From Siderastrea siderea (lineage: Eukaryota > Cnidaria > Anthozoa > Scleractinia > Rhizangiidae), in contig OZ034971.1 in the NCBI GenBank assembly GCA_964030785.1, positions 18,432,365 to 18,496,364 on the forward strand: a stretch of DNA of 64,000 bases. Reading direction: 5' to 3'. Below the pieces are notes generated by a model. The model ran no database searches, was not told where the DNA came from, and saw only the letters and a program-made list of their open reading frames with translations. The position numbers and the translations under genes were made by a program. This document shows, piece after piece, positions 22,032-32,781 of the stretch (its first letter is position 1; each line of letters begins with the position of its first letter).

Positions 22032-22204
22032 TTTCAGGTAGGCTTACACGGTTTCCATTGCCACATGCAACGCGCTGCAATCAACAAGAGAACAGTCTTG
22101 TATTTTGAATATGCAAATGATAAGGTACATCTACCCATAAATCCATTGGGTCTCATCGTCAATGGCTTATGATTTTCACACGACAACGTTTTTTCAATAA
22201 GGTA

Positions 22205-22285
22205 TATATCAATGTCATGTTGTATACATCAATGTTATGTTTGTATATATCAATGTCACGTTGTATACATCAATGTTATGTTGAA
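22205..22285. repeat. short tandem of TATACATCAATGTTATGT-type units
   Basis: Four units of about 20 bp alternate tatatatcaatgtcatgttg and tatacatcaatgttatgttg. An inverted counterpart lies at 26872-26965. Confidence 0.85.
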
Positions 22286-22479
22286 GTCAATGGAATATCA
22301 AAGGCGTATACATCAGTTTTGTACGCTGTAAATCGAGTTTTAAATGACACAAATCGATGTTGTCTGTTATACATCTTCCTTGCAATGTGGCATCAAAATC
22401 AGACATGATAAGCTTTGTTTGAGAGTCCTGTGTCCATCCATCCGTGACCATCGTGATCATGTTTGATAAAACTAAAACA

Positions 22480-23196
22480 TGTTTTACAATAACTGAGCGA
22501 ATTCTCACGCGCTGATTGGCTAATTTTTATTGTCAATAAGAGTACAGACGGATGAAACTCGTAAAGCTGACGCAACCAGCAAAAGTTTTGTCAAACTTTT
22601 CAGCGCTGCATTCTTGATGAGGCGAGAATTGTGCCACAAATCTAGTAGTCTTCAATGAAGAAATCATCTAAAATTTATGGGTTAAAACTGAAGAAACCAT
22701 TGCAACCTTAGAGCGAAAAGATGAGGATGTTTGTTGAAGATTCAGACCTGAAAATCCGCAGTGAGTGGGCGGGAAATGTGCTGTCGCTGTTTTAGCGGAT
22801 TATTTTGTGAACAGTTTTCACTGGAGTAAAGGTTAGTTGAGCAATTCGAATTTTTTCCTTGTATTTCTGGCCTATTCTTACTAAAGTTTTAATTTACGAG
22901 CCTGTGATTCTCCGAATTACAGCGATGAAATTCAGATTCTGCGGCAATCGCATCTTCCATTGACTCTAGCATTTCTTTCCTTCGTTTGAAAATCAGTTTT
23001 GGCTTTTTGCTATTCGACGTCAGTTTTTTATGCGTCTGTCCTCTTATTGATGATAAATTTCATCATAACATTGTCAAAGTTTGTTGTAGATCCACTCACC
23101 TGCGGCTCGTGGATCTACAGCACTTTGACAATGTTATGACGAAATTTATCATCAATAAGAGGACAGACGCATAAAAAACTGACGTCAATTTGTTAA
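22480..23196. mobile_element. 0.7-kb insertion in left arm
   Basis: Sequence absent from the right arm begins after aaaactaaaacatg and ends before ttcgataaagctaaaag. It includes the 23016-23186 hairpin and a related aataagagtacagacgg block near its left end. Probably a MITE. Confidence 0.5.
23016..23186. repeat. long near-perfect hairpin
   Basis: Arms of about 80 bp begin gacgtcagttttttatgcgt on each strand and differ at only a few positions, with a short loop near 23100. It lies inside the insertion of the left arm of the giant inverted repeat. Confidence 0.9.
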
Positions 23197-24164
23197 TTCG
23201 ATAAAGCTAAAAGAGGTACGCATCCATTCGTGACCGTCGTGAACAGGAAGCGGAAATAATTTTTGCGAACAGGAAGTTATATCATCTTATAGACCCAGCT
23301 ACCTCGCAACCGAAGATCTTCCCGCGGTGTTGGTTCTGAGTTGCAGGATGGCGGACGCTGGTAATAGCAGATCTGTCCAAGATTTCATTCGGAGCGTACT
23401 TAATGCCGCAACGAGCTTGCAATCCAATGCAGAAAATGCGGATAGAAGTAGGGAAACGACCAATAGAGACAGGTTTACCTCCGTTGAGAGCGAAATAAAT
23501 TCAAGGTTCCAGATTCCCAGGCGATGGGCCGGTGAAGTGCTGCCATTACAAGTCCAGCTACCAGAATTGTTTCGCCGTCTGATTTCAATCCAAGACTGTA
23601 ATTCGGTCTAAACTTCTGGCAGGAGGTACCCCGGAGGTAAACACGACTCCCGCTGTTTCTTGATGTAGTACACGAACAAGTTGAAATGAAAACATAAATA
23701 AAAGAATGCTTACGTTTTATGCGTTGTTGCTTGATGTGTCTTGACTGTCCTAGAAGCTTTGGCGGCTACTTACACTAGTTTTAAATTTCGCTGTCACCAT
23801 ACCGAAAAATCTCGGTTATAAGCCCTGGGCTAACACAATTTCGTAATTAGTTTTAGGTGGGCTTATAAACGGGGGGCTTTAATATACGCAGGTATAAAAA
23901 AATTGTTTCGGGTAATTTACTTACATCTTTAGGCTTTGAAGTGTCACAATAAATCAGGAATTTAGTTTAATACCTTTATCTGGAACAAATTTAGTTCAAT
24001 ACTATTTGGATCATCAGTATGATTAAACGTATTGTGCCATACTCTACTTGCATTATACTTCCCTAATTTTAAATTTGAAGTTGTATTTTGTTTTGTAACA
24101 GTACTTATGTTAAAAAAACAAGGATAAATGGAGGGGGCTTATATCCGAGGGGGGGGGGGGGGGC

Positions 24165-24246
24165 TTATAATCGGAACATAATTTTTGTTAACAGGAAGAT
24201 GGGCCCATAACCGGTAGGGCTTATAACTGGGGGGGGGGGGGGGGGG
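24165..24246. repeat. two poly-G tracts
   Basis: Runs of G at 24150-24163 and 24228-24246 sit within gggcttataa-type repeats. Confidence 0.85.
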
Positions 24247-24268
24247 CTTGCAACCGGGATTTTACGGT

Positions 24269-24306
24269 ATGTTCTGTACTTTATATAGTATATAAAGGAC
24301 AGAACA
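24269..24306. repeat. small palindrome
   Basis: gttctgtactttatat and atataaaggacagaac form arms with one mismatch around a 4-base centre. Confidence 0.75.
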
Positions 24307-24389
24307 TATGGTAACAGCGAAATTTGAAATTTGTGTAAATAGCTGTGTTATGATGTCTGTTAGTTCCTAGACACTACTATCTTTGAAGG

Positions 24390-24900
24390 CCAGAGATTCT
24401 ACAAAGATTCAATCTCTAACACCTGCCCGTACTTTAAACCGACTGAGACATTTCAATAAACGCATTTCTCACGCTCCAGGCGTGAGAAAGGATTTATCAA
24501 AAGCGAAGCCTACCTTAGGATTCTTAGAACCAACTCTTCAAAGACAACATTTGAAGAAAACATTAAAAATTTCAGATCACTCTTGTCCGAGGCTATCCGG
24601 ATAATCTGGTAAACAAAGTCTTCGATGAAGTTAAATTTACAGATAGAAAGACGTCGGCACTTCAGCAGAAACTGCAAAATGTGCAAAACGGATTAATGTC
24701 ACACACAAACAATATTTTACTGAGCAAGTGGCATTTAATCGAAAATCACCCATTTCTGAGAGAAAAATACAGAGAACCTACATGTACAGGAGAGGAAAAT
24801 CTCCGACAGACGTACTTGTCAAGGCTAAACTTTTAAAAAGGCCAAAGACCTATTACATCACGAAACAGCGGGAGTCGTGTCAACCTCTCTTAACCCCATT
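24390..24900 (+). pseudogene. Penelope-like element remnant (post-RT region)
   Basis: In changing frames the plus strand reads TNSSKTTFEENIKNFRSLLS, YPDNLVNKVFDEVKFTDRK, NNILLSKWHLIENHPFLRE and YRRGKSPTDVLVKAKL. In that order these are hallmark segments of the thumb/linker region of Penelope-like reverse transcriptases. Frameshifts separate them and both the RT core and the GIY-YIG domain are missing. It lies in the spacer between the arms of the giant inverted repeat. It is not collinear with the fragment at 7046-7862. Confidence 0.65.
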
Positions 24901-25154
24901 GTCCACCTCTGGGGTACCTCCTGCCAGAAGATTGGACCGAACTACAGTTCTGTCTTGGGTTGAAATAGGACGACGGAACAATTCTGGTAGTTGTACTTGG
25001 CAGCACTCAGCCCCGGCCCATCGCCTGGGAATCTGGGACCTTGAATTTATTTCGCTCTCGACGGAGGTAAACCTGTCTCTATTGGTCGTTTCCCTACTTC
25101 TATCCGCATTTTCTGCATTGGATTGCAAGCTCGATACGGCATTCACCCGACCTG

Positions 25155-26506
25155 GGCAATTGATAAAATCGATAATTGACAACATTCGATAACAATCGAT
25201 AAAATTAGTTGATTGTATTGGAAATGGATAAAAATCGACAAACGGATTTGTTGTGGGAAATTCGATAATCATCGATTTTATCGAAAATTATCGTTTTATC
25301 GCCAACATTTTTTGTGTCGAAATATGTGAGCTTTAATAATAATGACAACCTCTATAACCAGCTCTAATATCGGGTTAAACGAAAGATTGCTGTCGCTTCC
25401 ACTGAAAACGTTTTTCTTGGGTAAATAGCCGAGATGTCACTTTAGCAGATACTTGGGTTTATTATTCAACAAATTGTCACTATGCCCATATATGGTAAGG
25501 AAGCCCTCAATATCTGTCATCCTACATGACAGATATCCTGCGATATACGTAAATGACCATATTTGGAAGTCCACTGCAGATTTTCTTTCATTGCTTGTTT
25601 GGCGGCCATGTTGAAAAGGGAGGCAGTTTTAGCAGTGTTCTCTGTAAATTTTAACTCTCTGGAAGAAACTCTCCACGATTAAATGTTCTCAAAATGTCAA
25701 CAAGTATTTGCTTCAGCTCACAAAGATATCCAGAGGTTGACTTGGAATTTTCATAGTGAGAACTCAACCAAGAAAATGCTATTGCGAACGAAGCAGCACA
25801 CTTGCTCACGGAAAGTTGTAAAGACTTAAGTTGAAAAGATTTTAATTCACAGGAAGAGGACTTATTCTCGGTAAGGTAGCAATATTTTTTTTCCTTTGTC
25901 TTGTCATTTCCAGACATGAGTTTGTAAATAAGTCTTTTTAAGTGAACGGTAGTAAACTTCGATTTCTTGAAGTTCTGTTTTGATTTTTATTAAGCTTTAT
26001 GTGTTGCTAGCTTTTAGCGTTTTTATCATAGAGCCGTAGTTTTTCTCGTTCTGAAAATGGTAGTCGATGGGAATTTGTTGAATAATAAAACAATTATCCT
26101 GCTCAATCTTGCGGAATATCCCCTGATTTAGCCAACTCGGCCTACGGCCTCGTCGGCTAAGTATCAGGTGATATTCCGCGCGATTTCGCAGGATAATTGT
26201 TAAAGATACAGCACAGTTATCCTGCCAGCTTAATAAGCCACATTTACTGAAATACAAAATACAATTTTATTCGTGAACAAAGCCACAGCAATCATTTTAC
26301 TGCGATTAAACGTCTTTTAAAAACAAAATCAATGTCAGAATTAGAGACATGTACGATCGACATCCATCGATAAAATTGATAACATAGATAACAGTAATTA
26401 CCAGAAGAGTTGTATCGATTTTTATAGATTGATCCATACAATCGATAACGTTTACGTGATTGATATCGATATTTATCGATTTATCGAACGATTTTTATCG
26501 ATTGCC
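25155..26506. mobile_element. 1.35-kb AT-rich insertion with short inverted ends
   Basis: Ends read ggcaattgataaaatcg and, on the other strand, ggcaatcgataaaaatcg. Subterminal regions are full of atcgata words on both sides. It interrupts the right arm of the giant inverted repeat, while the left arm is continuous at the equivalent place apart from about 30 bp. A minus-strand frame at 25651-25917 has no recognised domain. Likely a non-autonomous DNA transposon. Confidence 0.6.
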
Positions 26507-27239
26507 TACGTCTATTACCAGCGTCCGCCATCCTGCAACTCAGAAGCAACACCGCGGGAAGATCTTTGATTGCGAGGTAGCTTAAAAGATGATATAACTT
26601 CCTGTTCGCAAAATCATTTCCGCTTCCTGTTCACGACGGTCACGGATGGATGCGCACCTCTTAGTTTTATCGAACATGTTTCAGTTTTATCAAACGTGAA
26701 CACGACAGTCACGGATGGATGGACACAGGACTCTCAAACAAAACTTATGATGTCTGATCTTGATGCCACATTGCAAGAAAGATGTATAACAGACAACACC
26801 GATTTGTGACATTTAAAACTCGATTTACAGCGTACAAAACGGACGTATACACCTTTGATATTCCATTGACTTCAACATAACATTGATGTATACAACATGA
26901 CATTGATATATACAAACATAACATTGATGTATACAACATGACATTGATATATACAACATAACAGTAATGTTTTTACATTTGATATTTTGTCCGTAAAAAA
27001 GCGCCATAAACCGCTTGACAGATGTACTATTTTCGGATCCGTCTCCAAAGAAACGCACAAATCATGAATCCTAAAAATCCGGATTTAGATTTGATCTGAT
27101 GTATCCACTCGGAGTGTGGATTCTTCAGATCGCTAGTCCCTGATTAATCCATTTTCGGATTTAGGTAAAGAAACGCAAAATCCGTTTTTAGATACAAGAA
27201 TCCGGATTTGGATTATCCCAAAGAAACGTACCCTAATAC

Positions 27240-29940
27240 ATACAAAAATACAATTTAAATGTACAAGTAAAATATACAAATAAAGAGAACATTGATTATT
27301 TGCATCTCACGCGAACCAATTCACGCACGAGAATAAAATTGTGCACTATACATTCACTATACATTCGATCTTGGACTGACCAAAGGATATTATAAATGGG
27401 GGCTGCTGGAACTTTGAAACAAAATGGGATGTCGTGACTTTCGAACAAACATTACAGCAAAGAGCTGAGCACTTGTTCTGTGTGTTCTGTACAAGTAGTT
27501 GCGGTGTTGCAGAGATTGTACCGATGCCCAAAATTCAAGAATTCAAGATTTGTATTGATGCTAAGACCAAGCAGAAGATTGACGATGCTAAGATTGCAAA
27601 TTTACGGGAACAGTTCCGCAAGCAGTGCACGATTTTATTCTCGTGTGTAAAAGCAACATGTTAGGAACTGCTAACTCTATTGGCTCCGATCGCTCGATAT
27701 ACCCTTCAGTTGCAGTTTTGGTTGCATGAATTTAATAAACATCGTTATTTCCAAAAACACAAGTTATTTTTTTCCAAAGAAACTGAAGTGAACAATCGGC
27801 TGTCCATGCCCAGTCATAGACATAGCTGTTTACTGACGGACAATATTCTTTTTGAAGGGGGCGGGGGGTTGTTGGCAAATTAGAAAACAAAGTTCCTGTA
27901 CGGCGTCGACACCGCGGCAAAATGCACTGCGCACGCGCTGTATTTTTACTTCTTGTCAATGCTCCCCTATTGAAAACTATTAGCAAGAATAACAAACTCG
28001 GGTTCCGGCCGCGAATTTTGAAAAACTTAACCTCCAGACATCAAACTTAAGGTTAAAAAATCCAGAGCAGCTTCAATATAGTTTTATCTGTTTCTACACC
28101 TTTGCACCTCGTAGTTTCGGGCTTGCACCCACAGCGAAAAACATCATGAAAGTCGATAGTTTACGTTCGCATGTCGCCATTGTAGTGACATTAGGAAGTT
28201 TAAGCAACCACCACGGCGACGGCAACGAGAACGTCGAAAAACAATAGGCTGTAATGAGCAAAACAATGACTCTGCACGTGCGTTACACATTCTGGTACAT
28301 TTCTTTTCCGTCCTCTGCAAGACAACAACGTGAAATGACCAGTTTTAAGGTTTTTTGGAGAACGGGAACACACGAGTTCCCGGACAGTTCGAAAGCACAC
28401 CGAATGAAAATGAGCAACACAAGCTCGAAACCGGAAATGGCCGAAGTGATCGCATGCGCAGACGTTTTGCCGCGGTGTCTACGGCGTCTGCAGAAGAAGT
28501 AAAAATCGTGCATAGCGGCACAAAGCAAAGAAATACATCGCAAGCTAGTGAAATAAAATTCATACAAAGCTTTTAGCCGCGCAAACAAATTCCTGCAGAA
28601 AAAAAATGTTCACCCCATCCCCTCCTATCAAATACATAATGGTCCATCCCTTACCGGCAGAGGCATCTCCTATGGAATGAAAATAGTGCACGATTTTATT
28701 TTCGTGCGTGAAATCAACATCGTGCGAACCGCTAACTCTGATTCTCTCGGATCGCTCGACATACGGTTCAACTGCGTTTTGTTTTGGTTACAGAAGCGGT
28801 GAAAATGCATCAGAAATGACATAAAATATTAAAAAGAGAGTGAAAAATAGTGTTCCACAGCGACCTCATGATTATTACAAATGAAAAGAAATTCTCGTTA
28901 TTTATTTATTTATTTAGATAGTTATTCGCTTATTTGTTGGGTCGCGTGACAGTCAAATATTCAATTCTCACTCTGTTTTTACATTTAATTAAATTGTTAT
29001 TATGCCGGCATAAGTTTTGCGGATGCGAAGTAAGCCTATATAAAGTTAGGCGCTTTGAGGAACGCACAAAACTGTTTTCGGAAGCTTTTCGGATAAAATA
29101 GCTTTAAACCGACAACTGCTTCGCTTAAAAGATTATTACTATTGAAAACTTCTAGGACAAGAAAATCGACAGTTGCACAAAGAGATGGACCGGACGGTGA
29201 AAATTGAAAGCAAAGCTTGTGCAGTTGTCTTGCGGCTGTGCTTAGACCTACTGTTATGAATGAACAAACACAAAATAATGGACAGAGAAATCATTTTTGA
29301 AAAACATTTATTCGAAAACCCCTATGTTTATACTTAACTGCAATTCGCGTTACACTTCCAAAATCGTAAGTCGGTCCACGCGAGTGAAATCGGCTCAGCA
29401 TGGCAAAATATTCAAGAATCTGTCACAAATCTGAGCGCGTTTTCTAATATTTTTTTAAAGCCAAAAGTAAATAACATATTTCTAATGGCATAAATCAAAT
29501 TTACATTTCAAAACGTAATTTCTTTCATCGTAATACTCGAAATCATGTACCTTAGACCTTTTAAAAACTTCATTTACTCGGTTGTGTTTCAGAACAGGGC
29601 AAACTCTCCGCCGTGAAGAAAACAAAGCGATGGAGTCCTTTGAATGCAGCTTTCGTAACTTGAACTTTTCGCCTTCTACCAGTATTCTTTTGAACTTTTT
29701 CTTTCCATTTATATATATTTTTTATATATATATTTTTGTCAAGTATAAAACTTCATTACTCTCGAGCAATCGTTAAATGCTAAAGAAGCTTAAGCTTTTA
29801 AAGAAACCTCTTTTTCAAAAGCGACGATGGTCATGCGATTTCCCGCCAAGAAAAATGCCGGTTGCCCAAAAGCACCGTGCGATTTCCCGCCAAGAAAAGA
29901 TGGCATTCTCTGCCCCCGTCGGATTGTCTTGGGACTCCCC
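27240..29940. other. dispersed repeats, no gene recognised
   Basis: 27626-27735 and 28688-28790 are direct copies (tgcacgattttattctcgtg-type start). 27308-27345 is an inverted partial copy. The frame at 27434-27664 (plus) is protein-like but isolated. An A/T-rich stretch occupies 29700-29740. Confidence 0.45.
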
Positions 29941-29957
29941 TCCCCCTCCCACAGAGT

Positions 29958-30012
29958 GTGCGGACGGACGGACGTACGGATGTACGGATGTACGGACGTA
30001 CGGACGGACGGT
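29958..30012. repeat. (CGGA/CGTA)n microsatellite
   Basis: cggacggacgtacggatgta-type units. Several open frames through it are artefacts. Confidence 0.9.
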
Positions 30013-30099
30013 CACGTGACTATTACGTCACAACCCAAATAGGTTACCATATTTCCTTAGCAATGGAGCTCCGCTGGCGGGCTTTGCCCGCAGGCTCCG

Positions 30100-30155
30100 C
30101 TATTACCCTCGACCCTCGACCCTCGACTCTCGACAAAACCTACACTCCTTTCAAT
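30100..30155 (-). repeat. GTCGAGGG minisatellite family, copy 2
   Basis: Reverse-oriented match to 17560-17632, with the leader cctacactc next to cgactctcgac. Confidence 0.75.
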
Positions 30156-30950
30156 CTGTCTACAAGAATACGTCATCCAATTAAAGAAAGGAATGCGCAC
30201 GTGAAGAATGCAATCTTCATTCCATGATCGTTATAAGGGAATGATCTTTTTAACTGTTCTAATGTTGCGGGCAAACTTTACCCAATGCTTACAAGACTAA
30301 GACTTGTACCTAATAATACGTTTACTATTCGATATCGGAAATAATAGATTTCTGCGGACACGTGGCAAAACATGCTCAAGCTGGGACAATTTTTTTCCCA
30401 TTTCGTACGTAAATAGACAGTTCGATGAAAAAGCTGAGTTCTGAAACAAGGACATTGGCTTGTGTTCCGTTAATTGTGGAAACCATTCAGATATTTCTAC
30501 ACACCAGCGTACCAACAAGTGCACAATTAAAAATTTGAAGCAATTGTATTATAAGAATTGGGGTTTGTGAAAACACTCTATTGTTTCGCTGCGATGCGTG
30601 GCTGCACGCGCATGTTTCAACTGGATTCCTTCGTGTGCCAAACAAGCCCCTTGGGACTCGCGAATTCAAATTTACATGGAAAACTACATTCTTGAGATAC
30701 CTTTGAGTAGGCAACTTGTGCAGATCATAGGCAGAAACAAACTTCCCATGAGATTCCAAAGTTTGTGCTGGATTTTAAGGGTCAGTCCGCGGACTCGAAT
30801 GAGTCAAAATCAGGCCAAATCAAACTACAAAGACTGTTCTTTCGGAGACCGGGAGTCCTTTTTTCAAAGGCTCGAAGTTAAGTATATTAATTTTGGTGAA
30901 ATGCCAATCCGGTCGGTAATTTGAGGTTCTTGACGTTGCAAGCCTTGTGA
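30156..30950. other. no gene recognised
   Basis: Frames at 30598-30924 (plus) and 30487-30759 (minus) overlap and show no domain. Confidence 0.35.
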
Positions 30951-30951
30951 G

Positions 30952-30952
<1 letters not shown>

Positions 30953-31001
<49 letters not shown>
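30953..31001. repeat. (TA)n microsatellite
   Basis: About 24 TA units. Confidence 0.95.
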
Positions 31002-31004
<3 letters not shown>

Positions 31005-31093
31005 GAGTTGATTTGCAGAACTGCTTTCAGAGTGCTCAATAGTAAACTAGAGCGTGATTATAACAGATGATGAACAGATCAACTGTTGATTTG

Positions 31094-31097
<4 letters not shown>

Positions 31098-31125
<28 letters not shown>

Positions 31126-31164
31126 TACACAACTTGTGTGCAGCACTCATCAGATAAAATTGCC
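31098..31164 (-). ncRNA. hammerhead ribozyme
   Basis: Read on the minus strand. The 5' strand of stem I is at 31164-31154 (GGCAATTTTAT) and core CTGATGA at 31153-31147. Stem II is 10 bp plus loop CAAG (GTGCTGCACA pairs with TGTGTAGTAC, including two G-U pairs). GAA is at 31121-31119. Stem III is ACT/AGT with loop AAAT. The cleavage triplet is GTA, cutting after 31108. The 3' strand of stem I is ATAAAATGCC (31107-31098), pairing with one bulged A. All conserved core bases are present. It lies just downstream of a GIY-YIG retroelement tail on the same strand, where such ribozymes are known to occur. Confidence 0.85.
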
Positions 31165-31312
31165 AAATGCGAATTTACATCTTTACACTGATTTGAAATA
31201 CACATGCGACCGCTGGAAATATGATAGCTAGAAAAAGTGAACGCTTTTACAAAACAATAGAAAGTGAAAAATTATAAATAAACTCTGTTAATATTGCGTG
31301 ACAAGAGAAGCT

Positions 31313-32010
31313 TCAAAATTTAGCATTTTTCAGGAGGAATTTGTTTGCGTGTCTACATGAAGTTATCAGTTCATTTCGTTTGTTCAGAGAGCCTAACTTA
31401 GGTTTATAAATTATAAAGTACTTCTCCCAGAGGCATAGATTGCATCGATTAGAAGCGGGGTTATATGGGGCAGCTTGCTTTAAAATTTTCCAAGTGACTT
31501 TGAACTTCGACTTATTGTCTTTCAAATGCCAGATGTGTTTACTTAGCTAGGTGCTGAACCTTTTGTTTGAATTGGAAAATGATGTTTTATGGGTTGAGTA
31601 TCTGGTCTTAAAAGAATTTTCAGTTAGCCCGACGTAGGTTTGGGGAGGGTTGTTGTCGTCTGTCGTGACGGTCGCTTGGTAGATAACCGATTCCTTGGGG
31701 CAATTTCCATCCATAGGACACACGTTTTAGGCGGCACGATCTTTGAGTGCAAAATGGATTTATTATGGCTGTCGATGTTCTGTTTTAAGTTGGACATGCA
31801 GCTGTAGCTGATCTTAACTGTGTTACGGTTGAAGATCTTACGGTAACACATGCTCCTTGGGGAATTCGTCGTCAAGGATCTTGAGAAAGGCTCGACCGAC
31901 GTTGGTGGCTACATTTTTGCTGTAAGGGGGATTATACCAAATTATCTCCCTCTTTCGATTCTTTCTTCCAGGGCTTGCGGGCTGGATTGGCGTTTGGGGT
32001 GAAAAGGTAA
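31313..32010 (-). pseudogene. third Penelope-like (GIY-YIG) element remnant
   Basis: Minus-strand blocks in different frames, in order: [13 protein letters not shown] start overlapping [20 protein letters not shown] and [14 protein letters not shown]; then KIFNRNTVKISYSCMSNLKQ and NIDSHNKSILHSK; then [35 protein letters not shown] and [19 protein letters not shown]. These are the linker, the segment before the GIY-YIG nuclease and the C-terminal Cys motif of a cnidarian Penelope-like lineage. The nuclease core itself seems deleted between 31525 and 31624. The hammerhead at 31098-31164 follows about 150 bases after the stop. Confidence 0.7.
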
Positions 32011-32012
32011 GA

Positions 32013-32015
32013 TGA

Positions 32016-32047
<32 letters not shown>
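32013..32047. repeat. (GT)n(AT)n microsatellite
   Basis: gtgtgtgtgt passes into atatatatat. Confidence 0.9.
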
Positions 32048-32049
32048 GG

Positions 32050-32780
32050 GTAGGTTTTCTAAAACCGCCTGCCGGAGCTTCAAATCGACAAACAGAGCCC
32101 ATAATAACAAACATTAACACAGTGTTCATGTTTCTTAGCGTTTTCATTTGACTTTCATCCGTTCAAAAAGCCGCAATTATCGTATTCACAAAATCCTTTG
32201 TACACAACCGAAGCGGCCATTAATATACAGCTAGCTCGTGTCCGCAACACAAAGGGAGGATGATAAGCCCGTGGTATTAAAATACATAACGCGCTCTTTT
32301 CTCAGCTGACAAGGTGCTACGGAAACGTGCGTGCTTCAGTGTCCCAGGCCCCAATTTTTCGCTTAAAATAGATAACAAAAGGCCCGCACATTGACGTCTG
32401 AAACTGATAAATAAATGTTTTGGATCGGCGTGGTTCACTTCCGATTCGTATTCCTTGCCTCAGCTTAATTCACTGACCTCCGCTGATTTTAGCACAATTA
32501 ATAATTTGGCAGGCGTTGGTCGTTTTTCCCTCTACACTATATTATCGTGTTTTCAACAAATTCCCTGCTAAACTGTAATCGTGGTTCACTTCCGTTCCAA
32601 TTCCTAATGAAATAGCCTCTGCTTTATCAACTCTTTCGCTGGTTCGTGATTACGCTCTTTATGATTAGTGCTACTTTCGCGCGGAGGTAGGGCATATGTA
32701 TTAAAGTTGAATAACGGATTGAATAACGCCTTAGTGACAACACAGGTGGGACATATTTTACGAAGCGTTTGTTGTGTGGT
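32050..32780. other. no gene recognised
   Basis: Non-coding by eye; no structure noted. Confidence 0.4.
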
Positions 32781-32781
32781 G

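Larger units (their letters stand above)
22195..26960. repeat. giant imperfect inverted repeat
   Basis: Left-arm blocks 22200-22480, 23200-23380 and 23390-23660 match, in reverse complement and in mirrored order, 26680-26960, 26512-26680 and 24860-25150. Examples are gttgaagtcaatggaatatc (left) against gatattccattgacttcaac (right), and caggatggcggacgctgg against ccagcgtccgccatcctg. Each arm is interrupted by a different insertion: 22480-23196 on the left, 25155-26506 on the right. The central spacer (23661-24860) holds a Penelope-like remnant. Confidence 0.8.
17846..27236. mobile_element. composite repeat block with inverted termini
   Basis: The left end reads ttagggtgcgtttctttggg at 17847. 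The right end, reverse-complemented, reads ttagggtacgtttctttggg. A second matched island (tatggcgcttttgtacggac and following, 18347-18410) reappears inverted at 26945-27010. The two ends flank about 9.4 kb with nested repeats. It may be one element with long imperfect inverted ends or two related MITEs in opposite orientation. Confidence 0.45.

Noticed and set aside
29777..30227. Overlapping open frames on both strands
   Set aside because: Composition set by the CGGA/CGTA microsatellite and a GC-rich repeat.
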